From positions 1 through 21,621 of the forward strand of contig MEHH01000014.1 in the NCBI GenBank assembly GCA_001940755.1: 21,621 nt of DNA. Direction: 5' to 3'. Every line of letters begins with the position of its first letter. Position 1 is the stretch's first letter. The translations under genes were made by a program, and so were the position numbers. Positions 7,820 to 14,940 of this stretch are shown one piece after another. Below the pieces are notes generated by a model, which saw only the letters and a program-made list of their open reading frames with translations, had not been told where the DNA came from and did not search any database. The stretch comes from Candidatus Heimdallarchaeota archaeon AB_125. Its GTDB lineage: Archaea > Asgardarchaeota > Heimdallarchaeia > Heimdallarchaeales > Heimdallarchaeaceae.

Positions 7820-9277
7820 ATGGCAGAATATAATTTAAATATGAAAATTCAACAAGCCTTAGATTATGGATTACAATATGCAAAAAAATCTGGAGCTGAT
7901 CACTGTGAAGCTTATGGATTAAATCAAAAAGCATACAATTTAGAAATTGAGAAAGATAAACCTAAACACAACATTGGTATTCAACATGGAATTGCATTTA
8001 GAGTTATTGCAAATAAAGCACAAGGCTTTGCTTATACATCTTCTTTTGAAAACAAGGATATTGAAATGACTGTAAAAATGGCCATCCAATGTGCTAAAAC
8101 AATGAAAGAAGATCCAGATTTGAAACCTTTTCCAAAACCTAAGAAAAACAAAAACAAGCTTGACTTGGATGAAGAGTTTTTCAAACTAGAGTCAGATCAA
8201 GCTGCTGAAAGTTTCGAAGAAATGCTACAAGATGAATTACCAAAAGATCTCTATTTCTTAATGGCTATGGGTTTTATAGGTATTGGAGATTCATTCCTCA
8301 AAACTTCACAGGGTATTGATATTCATGATAGAGATGCTGGATATGGTTTAGGAGTAGGATTTCTATCTACACATGGTTTTCCAAATTATGATTTCCATTT
8401 TGAAGGTAGTAGAACTTGGGGACAAATCAAACCAAATCAAGTCAGCAAAACAGCTATTGAGAAGACTTTAAAGTCTGCTAAGCCTCAAACAATGTCTCTT
8501 GCTGGTGAATATCCAGTCATTATTACTCCTGAAGGTTCTTATGGACTATTCGGTGGATTGTTTATGATTTTAGAGCAGCTTCTACGAGGAGATAAAGCAT
8601 CTAGAGGGGAGACTGTTTACGCTGACAAAATTGGAGAGCAAATTGCTCCAGATAATTTTACTCTTATAGATGATCCTCTCCATCCAGATATGATCACATC
8701 AGCTGTCTATGATGCTGAAGGAACTCCAACAGAAAGAACTAAATTAATTGAAAATGGTATTCTTAAAACCTATTACTTAGACAGTTACTATGCTGGAAAG
8801 TTAAATATGGAAAGCAACGGAAAATCTCAAAGAGGAGGTTTCATGGGAGGAAATCCAGTTAAGGCACCACCATCTATAGGAGGGTATGCTGCAATAATAG
8901 AACCAGGTGATTCTTCATTAAATGAAATGTTAGCTGAAACCAAAGAAGGATTCATGATGAAGAGTTTTATGGGAATTCATATGTCTGACTTTAGCAGTGG
9001 AAGATTTGCAGTTACTGGATCCGGTTGGTATGTAAAAGATGGGGAGATAAAATATCCAGTTCAAGATATTTCAGTCTCAAGTACAATTCCTGATTTACTT
9101 ATGAATATAGATCTAATTTCAAAAGAAAGAACAAAGGGATTGAACAATGAAGTGCCATACTTAAGAGTTAAAGAGCTAAGTGTAGCAGCTAAGAAACTTG
9201 ATTTCAAAATTAGATTTGGGTTTAAGGTACTTAAAACTCTAATTAGATTAGGGATAGTCAAAAATCCCTTCATCTAA
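7820..9277 (+). CDS. tldE: TldE/PmbA-family partner subunit
   Basis: This is the non-catalytic paralogue of TldD that completes the heterodimer. The fold signature is seen in ILKTYYLDSYYAGKL (matching TldD's ILKTYLTDRSSAKHF), the Gly-rich ETKEGFMMKSFMG and GSGWYVKDGEIKYPVQ near the C-terminus. At the position where TldD carries HExxxH, this protein has GLFGGLFMILEQLLRG, with no zinc-binding histidines, as expected for TldE/PmbA. The 485 residues end in a basic helical tail of about 40 residues beyond the conserved core. The start was chosen from the AGGTGA five bases upstream. The gene is separated from tldD by only nine bases and surely shares its transcript. No precursor-peptide gene was found alongside, so the substrate is unknown. 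Confidence 0.93.
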   Translation: MAEYNLNMKIQQALDYGLQYAKKSGADHCEAYGLNQKAYNLEIEKDKPKHNIGIQHGIAFRVIANKAQGFAYTSSFENKDIEMTVKMAIQCAKTMKEDPDLKPFPKPKKNKNKLDLDEEFFKLESDQAAESFEEMLQDELPKDLYFLMAMGFIGIGDSFLKTSQGIDIHDRDAGYGLGVGFLSTHGFPNYDFHFEGSRTWGQIKPNQVSKTAIEKTLKSAKPQTMSLAGEYPVIITPEGSYGLFGGLFMILEQLLRGDKASRGETVYADKIGEQIAPDNFTLIDDPLHPDMITSAVYDAEGTPTERTKLIENGILKTYYLDSYYAGKLNMESNGKSQRGGFMGGNPVKAPPSIGGYAAIIEPGDSSLNEMLAETKEGFMMKSFMGIHMSDFSSGRFAVTGSGWYVKDGEIKYPVQDISVSSTIPDLLMNIDLISKERTKGLNNEVPYLRVKELSVAAKKLDFKIRFGFKVLKTLIRLGIVKNPFI

Positions 9278-9338
9278 TCTCTTTTTACAATAACAGAATG
9301 AAGAAAAAAAAGAAAAAGAAAAAGAAAGTGAGATTAGT
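9278..9338. terminator. Convergent terminator region between tldE and the surface-protein gene
   Basis: On the plus strand CTCTTTTTAC follows the tldE stop. On the minus strand a long pyrimidine tract (runs of five to eight T separated by single C, 9301-9327) follows the surface-protein stop. An 8-bp inverted repeat CTAATCTC (9274-9281) / GAGATTAG (9330-9337) brackets the gap. T-rich tracts of this kind are sufficient for archaeal termination, one per strand. Confidence 0.55.
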
Positions 9339-12182
9339 TTATCTCTTTTTTGTAAATATTACTGCACTAGCAACTGCGGCTAATCCAATTATGCTTAGGA
9401 TTGAAACGATTCCGAATTCATTGACTGCTGGTAATCCACCAAGTAATGTGTAGAGATCAGGTACTGTCTTGAGCGTTGTACCAATTGACATTTCGATGTA
9501 AGCGTTCATGATTCCACCATTCATACCATAGTTTGGTACTTGAGTGACTTCAAATTCAAAACTGGCTTTTCCTCCAGTTCCGAGAACTACACCAGTTGTG
9601 GCATCTATACCTACCCAGAGTGATCCTCTAACCCATCCATCTTGTGTTATTGTTTCCCAAATGTACTCTCCGTTAAGCATTGACCAACCAAAGTCTAAAT
9701 CTACATCAAATGTTAGATAATAGTAATTGATATCTGATGCAGCATAGTAGTATTTGTCTACTCCTATATCAAGAATAATGCTTGTTAAATCAACATTAGT
9801 ATTTTGTAATGCTAAAGCGTTTAGAGCAGATTCTATATATGGTGTAATACCAACTACTGAGCTTACAGTTGTCCAAAGTCCATCATAAAATTCCCAGTCA
9901 TTCGCATTCCACAATGGTCCTTGTGGTGAGAACATAGGCCACCTGTAATCATCAAATAATTGTGGTGGTTCTGAGACGTTTCCTGGATTATACAATGTTA
10001 AATCTGCTTGAGCCCATAAACCTAGGAATGGATCCATATCAACTCCTAATACAGGATTTCCAATTGAGGATAAACCATTTGTTTTGAACTCAGTTATACC
10101 ATCTACAAAGTCTGGATCAGACGCTGGTGGTAAATCAAAGTAGAATACAAAGTTGTTTACCAAGTAACTCCATGAAGTTGGTGTAGGCATAGTTGGTGTG
10201 ACATCAACAGTTTTTGCTGGGTTGTATTCGAGTGTTAGGTTAGCCCAGACATCAGTCATTTCATAGAAATCAATGTCTGTTGTAACATTGAGTAACATTC
10301 CTGTAGAAGTGTTATAACCCCAAATAGCATGTTGATAGATTCCTGGTTCAGTGAAATTCATGACCATATCTATCTCGAAGTAACTGTTGCCAACATCGTA
10401 TGTTGTATTGAGTCCCATTCTATTATCAGTATCATTTCGTTCTTGTTCGAATGCATCTAATTGAACCCAATTAGTTGTTCCAGCGTAGAATGTTTGCATT
10501 GGGATTATGCGACTATCAAATGGCCAATAATCATGGGTTCCAAAATCGAATTCCCATCCTTGATCCATTGGAAAGAGCATATTCAAGTCAGAAATCATAG
10601 TGAAATCCATCAATGGTGTAGGGGTAATTGAACCTGCTCCGAGTACAAACTCAAAGTCTGGTAAGGTCATATGATAGAATGGACCGTTACTCCAGAGCCA
10701 ATTTAATGGATCAGGACTTGAAACTAATGTAGCATATAGATAACCATTGTCATATCCAGTTCGATACATATTATCATAGATGAAGTTTGCACCTTGTTCA
10801 TATGGGTCTACTGTGGATGGTGAGTATGGTAGATTAAGTGGAGCGTTATTTGAAGGATTGGAAGCTAATTTATCAATTGTTCCATTAGCAAAACCATCAA
10901 AATATGCGTGATGTTTGTAATGTTCTAAACCCCACATATATTGTTCTCCAATATTGTACGAATAATATCCATCATCGTAACCAAAGTCGTATCCAGCTAT
11001 CATTCCATCTGCATAACCATAATCATAGTCTTCATGTAAATCCCAGTAAATATCTGGAGGCCAATAATTGGGTCCAGGATATAGTCCAAGAGAATCTATT
11101 GTTCCATCATTTCTTCCGTTCCAAAATTCGTCTCTAAAACCGTTTACATATCCACTCCAATAAGTATCCCATTCATCATCATATAGATCACGATAGAGTT
11201 CAGTATTGAAGTATACTAGAGCACCTTGGTACATAAAACCTTCATGGTACCACATTTCGTAGGATCTATGATAATCCCAGTTGTATGCATGATCATATAC
11301 ACCTGATACTGCTGGTAAAGCTCCAGTAAATCTTTTATCTGGTATTTTATCAGCTAGAAAGTCAGCTTCTCCAGCGGTAAAACCAGCAGCTTTGCCATCT
11401 AAGAATCCACTGTAGTATCCATCTAAAGCAAGATTAGCATCATACCATGCTGGGCTTCCTCCACTTTGGTAAGAAGCATCATGACCGATATCATATCCCA
11501 GAGCAAGTCCGTAATCCCATCCAAACCAATAGATATCACCTTCCCAATAATCATTTTCATTAGGATAAGGATAATAATTGTTGTATGTCATTGAAATATT
11601 GTGGTCATCAAATCCTTGATAGAAAGTTGTTCCAAATGATGCGTTGAAGCCATTCCAGAATTCTGGATAGACTGGATCTCTAAAGTCACCCCATGGCCAA
11701 TAATCTTGGTAATCTGTGATATCGTCTTTTACAAAGTCATCTGGGAATGAGAACTGTGAAGCATTTATATGCACTCCTAAGTCATCATTTAACTGTAAGA
11801 ATGAAAATATTTCCATTGCTTCAGTTAGAGTCTCATTTACATATCCTCCTCCAATATCATCCCATTGATACATGTTGATGTTATCCACATAGGAGAGATA
11901 CGTAACAATTTCGCTACCTTCCAGTGATCCAATTATTCCTTTATCAAAGGCTGGACCTCCGACTTGAGCAAGAAGGTCATCAAGAAGATCCCAAATGCCA
12001 TCTCCATACTGAAATTCTGAGATGTTGTAAAAGAGTTTTTGACCACTTGTTACAGCATCAATTTCATAGGAAGAGGGTGGACTGTCTTGAAAACCTTCTG
12101 TTAATGCAATCGGTGAAGAAGGAGTAACAAAAGGCAGTAATATTACTAATAAACTTATTCCTAAAAATATTTGTTTTTTCAT
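9339..12182 (-). CDS. Large membrane-anchored surface protein with glycine-every-fourth-residue repeats
   Basis: This is a 947-residue exported protein. A Sec-type signal peptide (MKKQIFLGISLLVILLPFV, 1-~25) opens it. A single C-terminal TM (~924-942) ending in TKKR, preceded by VNEF, anchors it with the bulk outside the cell. The mature chain is acidic, unusually rich in Tyr, Trp, Phe, Asp and Gly, and carries over ten N-x-S/T sequons. Residues ~221-481 hold runs with Gly every fourth residue: G221-G233, G255-G271, G344-G360 (one Gly replaced by Glu), G389-G405, and shorter pairs at 430/434 and 476/480. DGTID or NGTID recurs at the end of two modules. Residues ~500-900 are predicted beta-rich. 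I do not recognise a family; an S-layer-associated or adhesive role is inference. Two possible TATA boxes precede it, and GAGGGG lies before the ATG. Confidence 0.85.
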   Translation of the reverse strand: MKKQIFLGISLLVILLPFVTPSSPIALTEGFQDSPPSSYEIDAVTSGQKLFYNISEFQYGDGIWDLLDDLLAQVGGPAFDKGIIGSLEGSEIVTYLSYVDNINMYQWDDIGGGYVNETLTEAMEIFSFLQLNDDLGVHINASQFSFPDDFVKDDITDYQDYWPWGDFRDPVYPEFWNGFNASFGTTFYQGFDDHNISMTYNNYYPYPNENDYWEGDIYWFGWDYGLALGYDIGHDASYQSGGSPAWYDANLALDGYYSGFLDGKAAGFTAGEADFLADKIPDKRFTGALPAVSGVYDHAYNWDYHRSYEMWYHEGFMYQGALVYFNTELYRDLYDDEWDTYWSGYVNGFRDEFWNGRNDGTIDSLGLYPGPNYWPPDIYWDLHEDYDYGYADGMIAGYDFGYDDGYYSYNIGEQYMWGLEHYKHHAYFDGFANGTIDKLASNPSNNAPLNLPYSPSTVDPYEQGANFIYDNMYRTGYDNGYLYATLVSSPDPLNWLWSNGPFYHMTLPDFEFVLGAGSITPTPLMDFTMISDLNMLFPMDQGWEFDFGTHDYWPFDSRIIPMQTFYAGTTNWVQLDAFEQERNDTDNRMGLNTTYDVGNSYFEIDMVMNFTEPGIYQHAIWGYNTSTGMLLNVTTDIDFYEMTDVWANLTLEYNPAKTVDVTPTMPTPTSWSYLVNNFVFYFDLPPASDPDFVDGITEFKTNGLSSIGNPVLGVDMDPFLGLWAQADLTLYNPGNVSEPPQLFDDYRWPMFSPQGPLWNANDWEFYDGLWTTVSSVVGITPYIESALNALALQNTNVDLTSIILDIGVDKYYYAASDINYYYLTFDVDLDFGWSMLNGEYIWETITQDGWVRGSLWVGIDATTGVVLGTGGKASFEFEVTQVPNYGMNGGIMNAYIEMSIGTTLKTVPDLYTLLGGLPAVNEFGIVSILSIIGLAAVASAVIFTKKR
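10740..11522 (-). repeat. GX3-repeat region encoded within the surface protein
   Basis: This stretch encodes residues 221-481. Glycines recur with strict four-residue spacing in blocks of four or five, for example GYYSGFLDGKAAGFTAG and GYADGMIAGYDFGYDDG. The blocks are separated by Trp/Tyr/Pro/Asp-rich linkers of 50-80 residues. The blocks are degenerate at the DNA level, so this is an old protein repeat rather than a recent DNA duplication. Confidence 0.75.
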
Positions 12183-12202
12183 ATTTGAACCCCTCTTGGT
12201 TC

Positions 12203-12234
12203 TATTATTATATAGACAAATTCTATTTAAAAAC
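12203..12234 (-). promoter_or_regulatory. Promoter of the surface-protein gene, two candidate TATA boxes
   Basis: On the minus strand TTTTTAAATAG (about 12224-12234) would start a transcript ~18 nt before the ATG, including the GAGGGG SD-like site. CTATATAATA (about 12205-12214), ~27 nt before the ATG, would give a leaderless mRNA. The sequence does not decide between them. Confidence 0.45.
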
Positions 12235-12315
12235 CTAATGTTAGAGTTTTTTCGAACTTCTGAACAAGGTATTAGAATATCGTGAAAATAAGATGTTTTG
12301 TAAAATAATTTATTA

Positions 12316-12335
12316 ATGAAAAATATGAAAAAATT
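12316..12335 (-). terminator. U-rich terminator after the zinc-ribbon gene
   Basis: On the minus strand, TTTTTTCATATTTTTC begins about 10 nt after the stop codon of the small zinc-ribbon gene. Two T-runs of this length are a plausible archaeal terminator. Confidence 0.4.
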
Positions 12336-12344
12336 GATGATCTT

Positions 12345-12530
12345 TTACTCTAAATCAGTTGGTTGTTCAAACTGGCTTCCAAAGAAATCAAAAATCTGAT
12401 AGCTTCCACAATCAGGACAATAAAATGTTAAAATGAACCCTTTAGTTCTATCTTCCCCTATGAAATCTTGATTTGTTTCTTTCGCACAGAATTTGCAATG
12501 AATATTGAGTTTTGGTTTTTCCTCTGCCAT
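12345..12530 (-). CDS. Small two-CxxC zinc-ribbon protein
   Basis: This 61-residue protein contains two CxxC knuckles, CKFC (12-15) and CPDC (38-41), which together should bind one structural zinc. There is no room for another domain. Such mini zinc ribbons in archaea are often nucleic-acid or protein-interaction modules; I cannot assign a role. Supporting a real gene: a start ATG with GGTGAG five bases upstream, a TATA-like ACTTAAAAAT ~34 nt upstream of the ATG, and a T-rich terminator after the stop. It lies 54 bp downstream of the aminotransferase gene on the same strand but appears to have its own promoter. Confidence 0.75.
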   Translation of the reverse strand: MAEEKPKLNIHCKFCAKETNQDFIGEDRTKGFILTFYCPDCGSYQIFDFFGSQFEQPTDLE

Positions 12531-12558
12531 CTGTTCTCACCATTGATTTGTATTAATC

Positions 12559-12568
12559 ATTTTTAAGT
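12559..12568 (-). promoter_or_regulatory. TATA box for the zinc-ribbon gene
   Basis: ACTTAAAAAT on the minus strand is centred ~34 nt before the ATG. The predicted initiation site is then only ~7-11 nt from the start codon, at or near the GGTGAG motif. Confidence 0.45.
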
Positions 12569-12584
12569 TATTTCATTTTCTTTC

Positions 12585-13745
12585 CTAATTCTCAACTAAT
12601 TTCGTTAGTCTATGTATAACGTCTTCTATCTTTGCAATACTTACTGATCCAAAACTTGCTCTTATGTTAGTTGTTTGACTAGGACCAAATTCTGTTCCTG
12701 GAACTATTACAACTCTAGCTTCTTCAAATGCTTTTTCAGAAAATTCTTTTCCAGTAGGATATTGAGTTTCGGATATATCAGGATAACAGTAAAATGATCC
12801 TGAAGACTTATGACACTTTATACCTTCTATTGAGTTTAAACCTTCAACTATTGCATCTCTTCTCTGTTGAAACTCGTTTTTGATGAATTTTTGAAATTCT
12901 TTAGCGGCGTCTGTATCCATATAATTTGCAATAGCAACCTGTGCTGGTGTCATTGCATTTGCAATTACATAAGTGTGATATCCAATCATAGGTTTCATGA
13001 TTTCTGTTGGAGCTACCCCAAAACCTATTCTCCATCCTGGAATTGCATAGGTTTTTGAAAAAGAATTAGCTGTCAATGTTCTTTCATAAGCCCCATCAAT
13101 TGCGCCAATATGAACATGTTCTTTTTCATCGAATGTATAGTACTCATAAACTTCATCACTAATTATCATAAGATTGTGATCAACTGCTATATCTACAATG
13201 GCTTTAAGTTCATGTTTCTCCATTATAGATCCTGTTGGATTGCTTGGAAAATTCAGAATCATCATCTTGGTCTTCTCATTAACTAATTCCTTCATTTTCT
13301 CTACATCAATTTTAAAATCATTAGTAGATGGCATCCAAACAGTTTTTCCTCCTGCTAATTGAACTTGATGAGGATATGTAAGGAATGATGGATCTTGGAT
13401 GAGTACTTCTTCTCCTTTTTTAAGATAGGTTTGCAGAGCTACGTACACTAATTGAACACCTCCGCAGGTAACTAAAACTCCATCTGAACTATAATCTACT
13501 CCATACTCATCTTTGTATTTTCGAGCTATCATTGCTCTGAGTTTAGGATTTCCAGGAGATTGATCATAATTATTATAATCGAAATCTACAGCATATCTCA
13601 TTTCTCTTTTTAGAATTTCAGGAGTAGTAATATCTGGTGCCCCTATTCCTAAAGAAATAGTATCTGGAATGCCTTGTGCTCTTGCAAAAAGCTCACGAAT
13701 ACCACTTGGTTTTATTTTCGCCATTTTATCTGATTGAAAAATCAT
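12585..13745 (-). CDS. PLP-dependent aminotransferase, class I/II (aspartate aminotransferase-like)
   Basis: This is a fold-type I aminotransferase that transfers an amino group between an amino acid and a 2-oxoacid using PLP. Key residues are in place: the Schiff-base lysine in NSFSKTYAIPGWRIG (Lys231), the NFPSNPTG motif (165-172) that includes the cofactor-contacting Asn, the DEVYEYY motif with Asp197, Arg239 near the phosphate, and the C-terminal substrate-carboxylate arginine in NIRASFG (Arg362). KIKPSGIRELF and ISLGIGAPDITTP at the N-terminus are typical of the archaeal family annotated as aspartate or aromatic aminotransferase. The 386-residue length is normal. The start at 13745 keeps the FQSDK stretch that aligns with family N-termini; a TATA-like CTTAATTTTA (13773-13782) lies ~33 nt upstream. 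Exact substrate is uncertain. Confidence 0.93.
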   Translation of the reverse strand: MIFQSDKMAKIKPSGIRELFARAQGIPDTISLGIGAPDITTPEILKREMRYAVDFDYNNYDQSPGNPKLRAMIARKYKDEYGVDYSSDGVLVTCGGVQLVYVALQTYLKKGEEVLIQDPSFLTYPHQVQLAGGKTVWMPSTNDFKIDVEKMKELVNEKTKMMILNFPSNPTGSIMEKHELKAIVDIAVDHNLMIISDEVYEYYTFDEKEHVHIGAIDGAYERTLTANSFSKTYAIPGWRIGFGVAPTEIMKPMIGYHTYVIANAMTPAQVAIANYMDTDAAKEFQKFIKNEFQQRRDAIVEGLNSIEGIKCHKSSGSFYCYPDISETQYPTGKEFSEKAFEEARVVIVPGTEFGPSQTTNIRASFGSVSIAKIEDVIHRLTKLVEN

Positions 13746-13772
13746 TAATAACCAAGACGAGTAAAAATAGAG

Positions 13773-13782
13773 TAAAATTAAG
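13773..13782 (-). promoter_or_regulatory. Candidate TATA box for the aminotransferase gene
   Basis: CTTAATTTTA on the minus strand is centred ~33 nt before the ATG at 13745, matching the spacing at tldD and the zinc-ribbon gene. A second A/T box, CTATTTTTAC (13761-13770), is too close for this start. Confidence 0.35.
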
Positions 13783-13810
13783 TCTTTTTGTAGAGCACTG
13801 AAACACTTTC

Positions 13811-14869
13811 TTAAATCAGTGTTGAAATCTTTGTAGTAGGAGATTCAAGTTCTGATAAAATTTGTTTTGTTTTATCTCTCATTGCATGTTTTTGTTCAAC
13901 TTCATCGATCAATTCTAACGATTTTTGAATTGCTGACTCGATTGTATATTCATTATGAAGAGGAATTCCAATATCTGATATATACTCAAGAACATCTAGA
14001 GGTTTTGGATAATATGAGATTGAAGGAGTTCCTAGAGCAGCTGCTTCTCTAGCCATAGTTGCTCCACCAGTTATACATAATTCAGAATAATAGTATAATG
14101 ATAAGGTATCAACAGCTCTTGGTGGGACTATTATTCTGTTCTTGAATTTCTTTTTGAGTACTTTTTCTTGACTCTCATATCTTGGAAAAATAACAGCTCT
14201 CCCATCATATGTTTCAAAGATTTTCTCCAAAATTTGATCCAAGTGAGTATGTCCAGCCATGTTTCTATCAAGCATATAAGCTGCACTACTTTCTTCAGGT
14301 CGTCCTACAATGAAACTATCGTCAATATGTAAACCCAATATATTCAGAACTTCTTTCTGGGGTTCGAAATCCTGTAACCAAGCAACTTCATCAATACCTT
14401 CATATGGTTCGAGCTGATCTCTTGTTGCTCCTAACGAGAACCATTTATCATCAGGTATACATGAACTATAAACAAGATATTTTGATATATGAATAGTTAA
14501 TTTTCCTACTGCTTTTGCATGAGGTGAATCATTGATTGTTATTGAAGGAATTCCTAAACCAAACGCAACTCTTGTTGATTCAGGGCTAGCGAAAGATATA
14601 TGGTAATCTGGTTTTTTGTCTAAGCCGTTTATATAATTCGCAAGATGGGTTATTCTCTCGTTCCCAGCCATTAGTTTGCCAAATAGAGACCCTCCACCAT
14701 GTTTTCCAAAGATCTCTACATCTAAATCTAGAAGAAAGAACAAACTTGCTACATAATCATAATTTCTACATGTAAAAATTGCTTCGTGACCTGCTGCTTC
14801 TAATTCCTTTGCAATTGCATTGAATAACAATGGTTCTTTGGAAGTTACGGCATCATACCAGATAATCAT
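13811..14869 (-). CDS. DUF354 family protein (glycosyltransferase-like, GT-B fold)
   Basis: This is a full-length DUF354 protein, an archaeal and bacterial family related in fold to UDP-GlcNAc 2-epimerases and GT-B glycosyltransferases; no member's reaction is firmly assigned to my knowledge. Diagnostic stretches are IIWYDAVTSKEPLLFNAIAKEL at the N-terminus (shown as its two halves IIWYDAVTSK and EPLLFNAIAK), GKHGGGSLFGKL (~55-66), SFASPESTRVAFGLG (~92-106), NDSPHAKAV (~113-121) and the C-terminal GGATMAREAAALGTPSISY, a GT-B nucleotide-sugar-type loop. There is no signal peptide or membrane segment, so it is cytosolic. TTG precedes the ATG directly; I chose the ATG, as neither has an SD. No clear TATA box is seen, so it may be read from the nrdJ transcript despite the terminator between them. 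A role in surface glycan synthesis is inference. Confidence 0.88.
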   Translation of the reverse strand: MIIWYDAVTSKEPLLFNAIAKELEAAGHEAIFTCRNYDYVASLFFLLDLDVEIFGKHGGGSLFGKLMAGNERITHLANYINGLDKKPDYHISFASPESTRVAFGLGIPSITINDSPHAKAVGKLTIHISKYLVYSSCIPDDKWFSLGATRDQLEPYEGIDEVAWLQDFEPQKEVLNILGLHIDDSFIVGRPEESSAAYMLDRNMAGHTHLDQILEKIFETYDGRAVIFPRYESQEKVLKKKFKNRIIVPPRAVDTLSLYYYSELCITGGATMAREAAALGTPSISYYPKPLDVLEYISDIGIPLHNEYTIESAIQKSLELIDEVEQKHAMRDKTKQILSELESPTTKISTLI

Positions 14870-14910
14870 CAAATCAATACAAACTTCATTACAAAAAAAC
14901 CTTATGCTTC

Positions 14911-14940
14911 AAAAGTAAAAGAAAAAGTGATTTCAATCAC
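14911..14940 (-). terminator. Hairpin plus U-tract terminator of nrdJ
   Basis: On the minus strand, GTGATT-GA-AATCAC forms a 6-bp stem that spans the nrdJ stop codon. It is followed directly by TTTTTCTTTTACTTTT. This resembles a bacterial-style intrinsic terminator, although the T-rich tract alone would suffice for an archaeal polymerase. Confidence 0.6.

Noticed and set aside
9251..9268. GGGAT/ATCCC hairpin at the end of tldE
   Set aside because: It has only five base pairs and lies in coding sequence. The downstream T-run is enough for archaeal termination, so a separate element is not supported.
9301..9328. Homopurine tract as a possible triplex or recombination element
   Set aside because: It lies exactly where the minus-strand surface-protein gene needs its terminator, and read on that strand it is a normal T-rich termination tract.
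10904..11137. 77-codon open frame antisense to the surface protein gene
   Set aside because: It is His/Asn-rich shadow coding produced by the Tyr/Asp-rich repeat on the other strand, with no SD or promoter.
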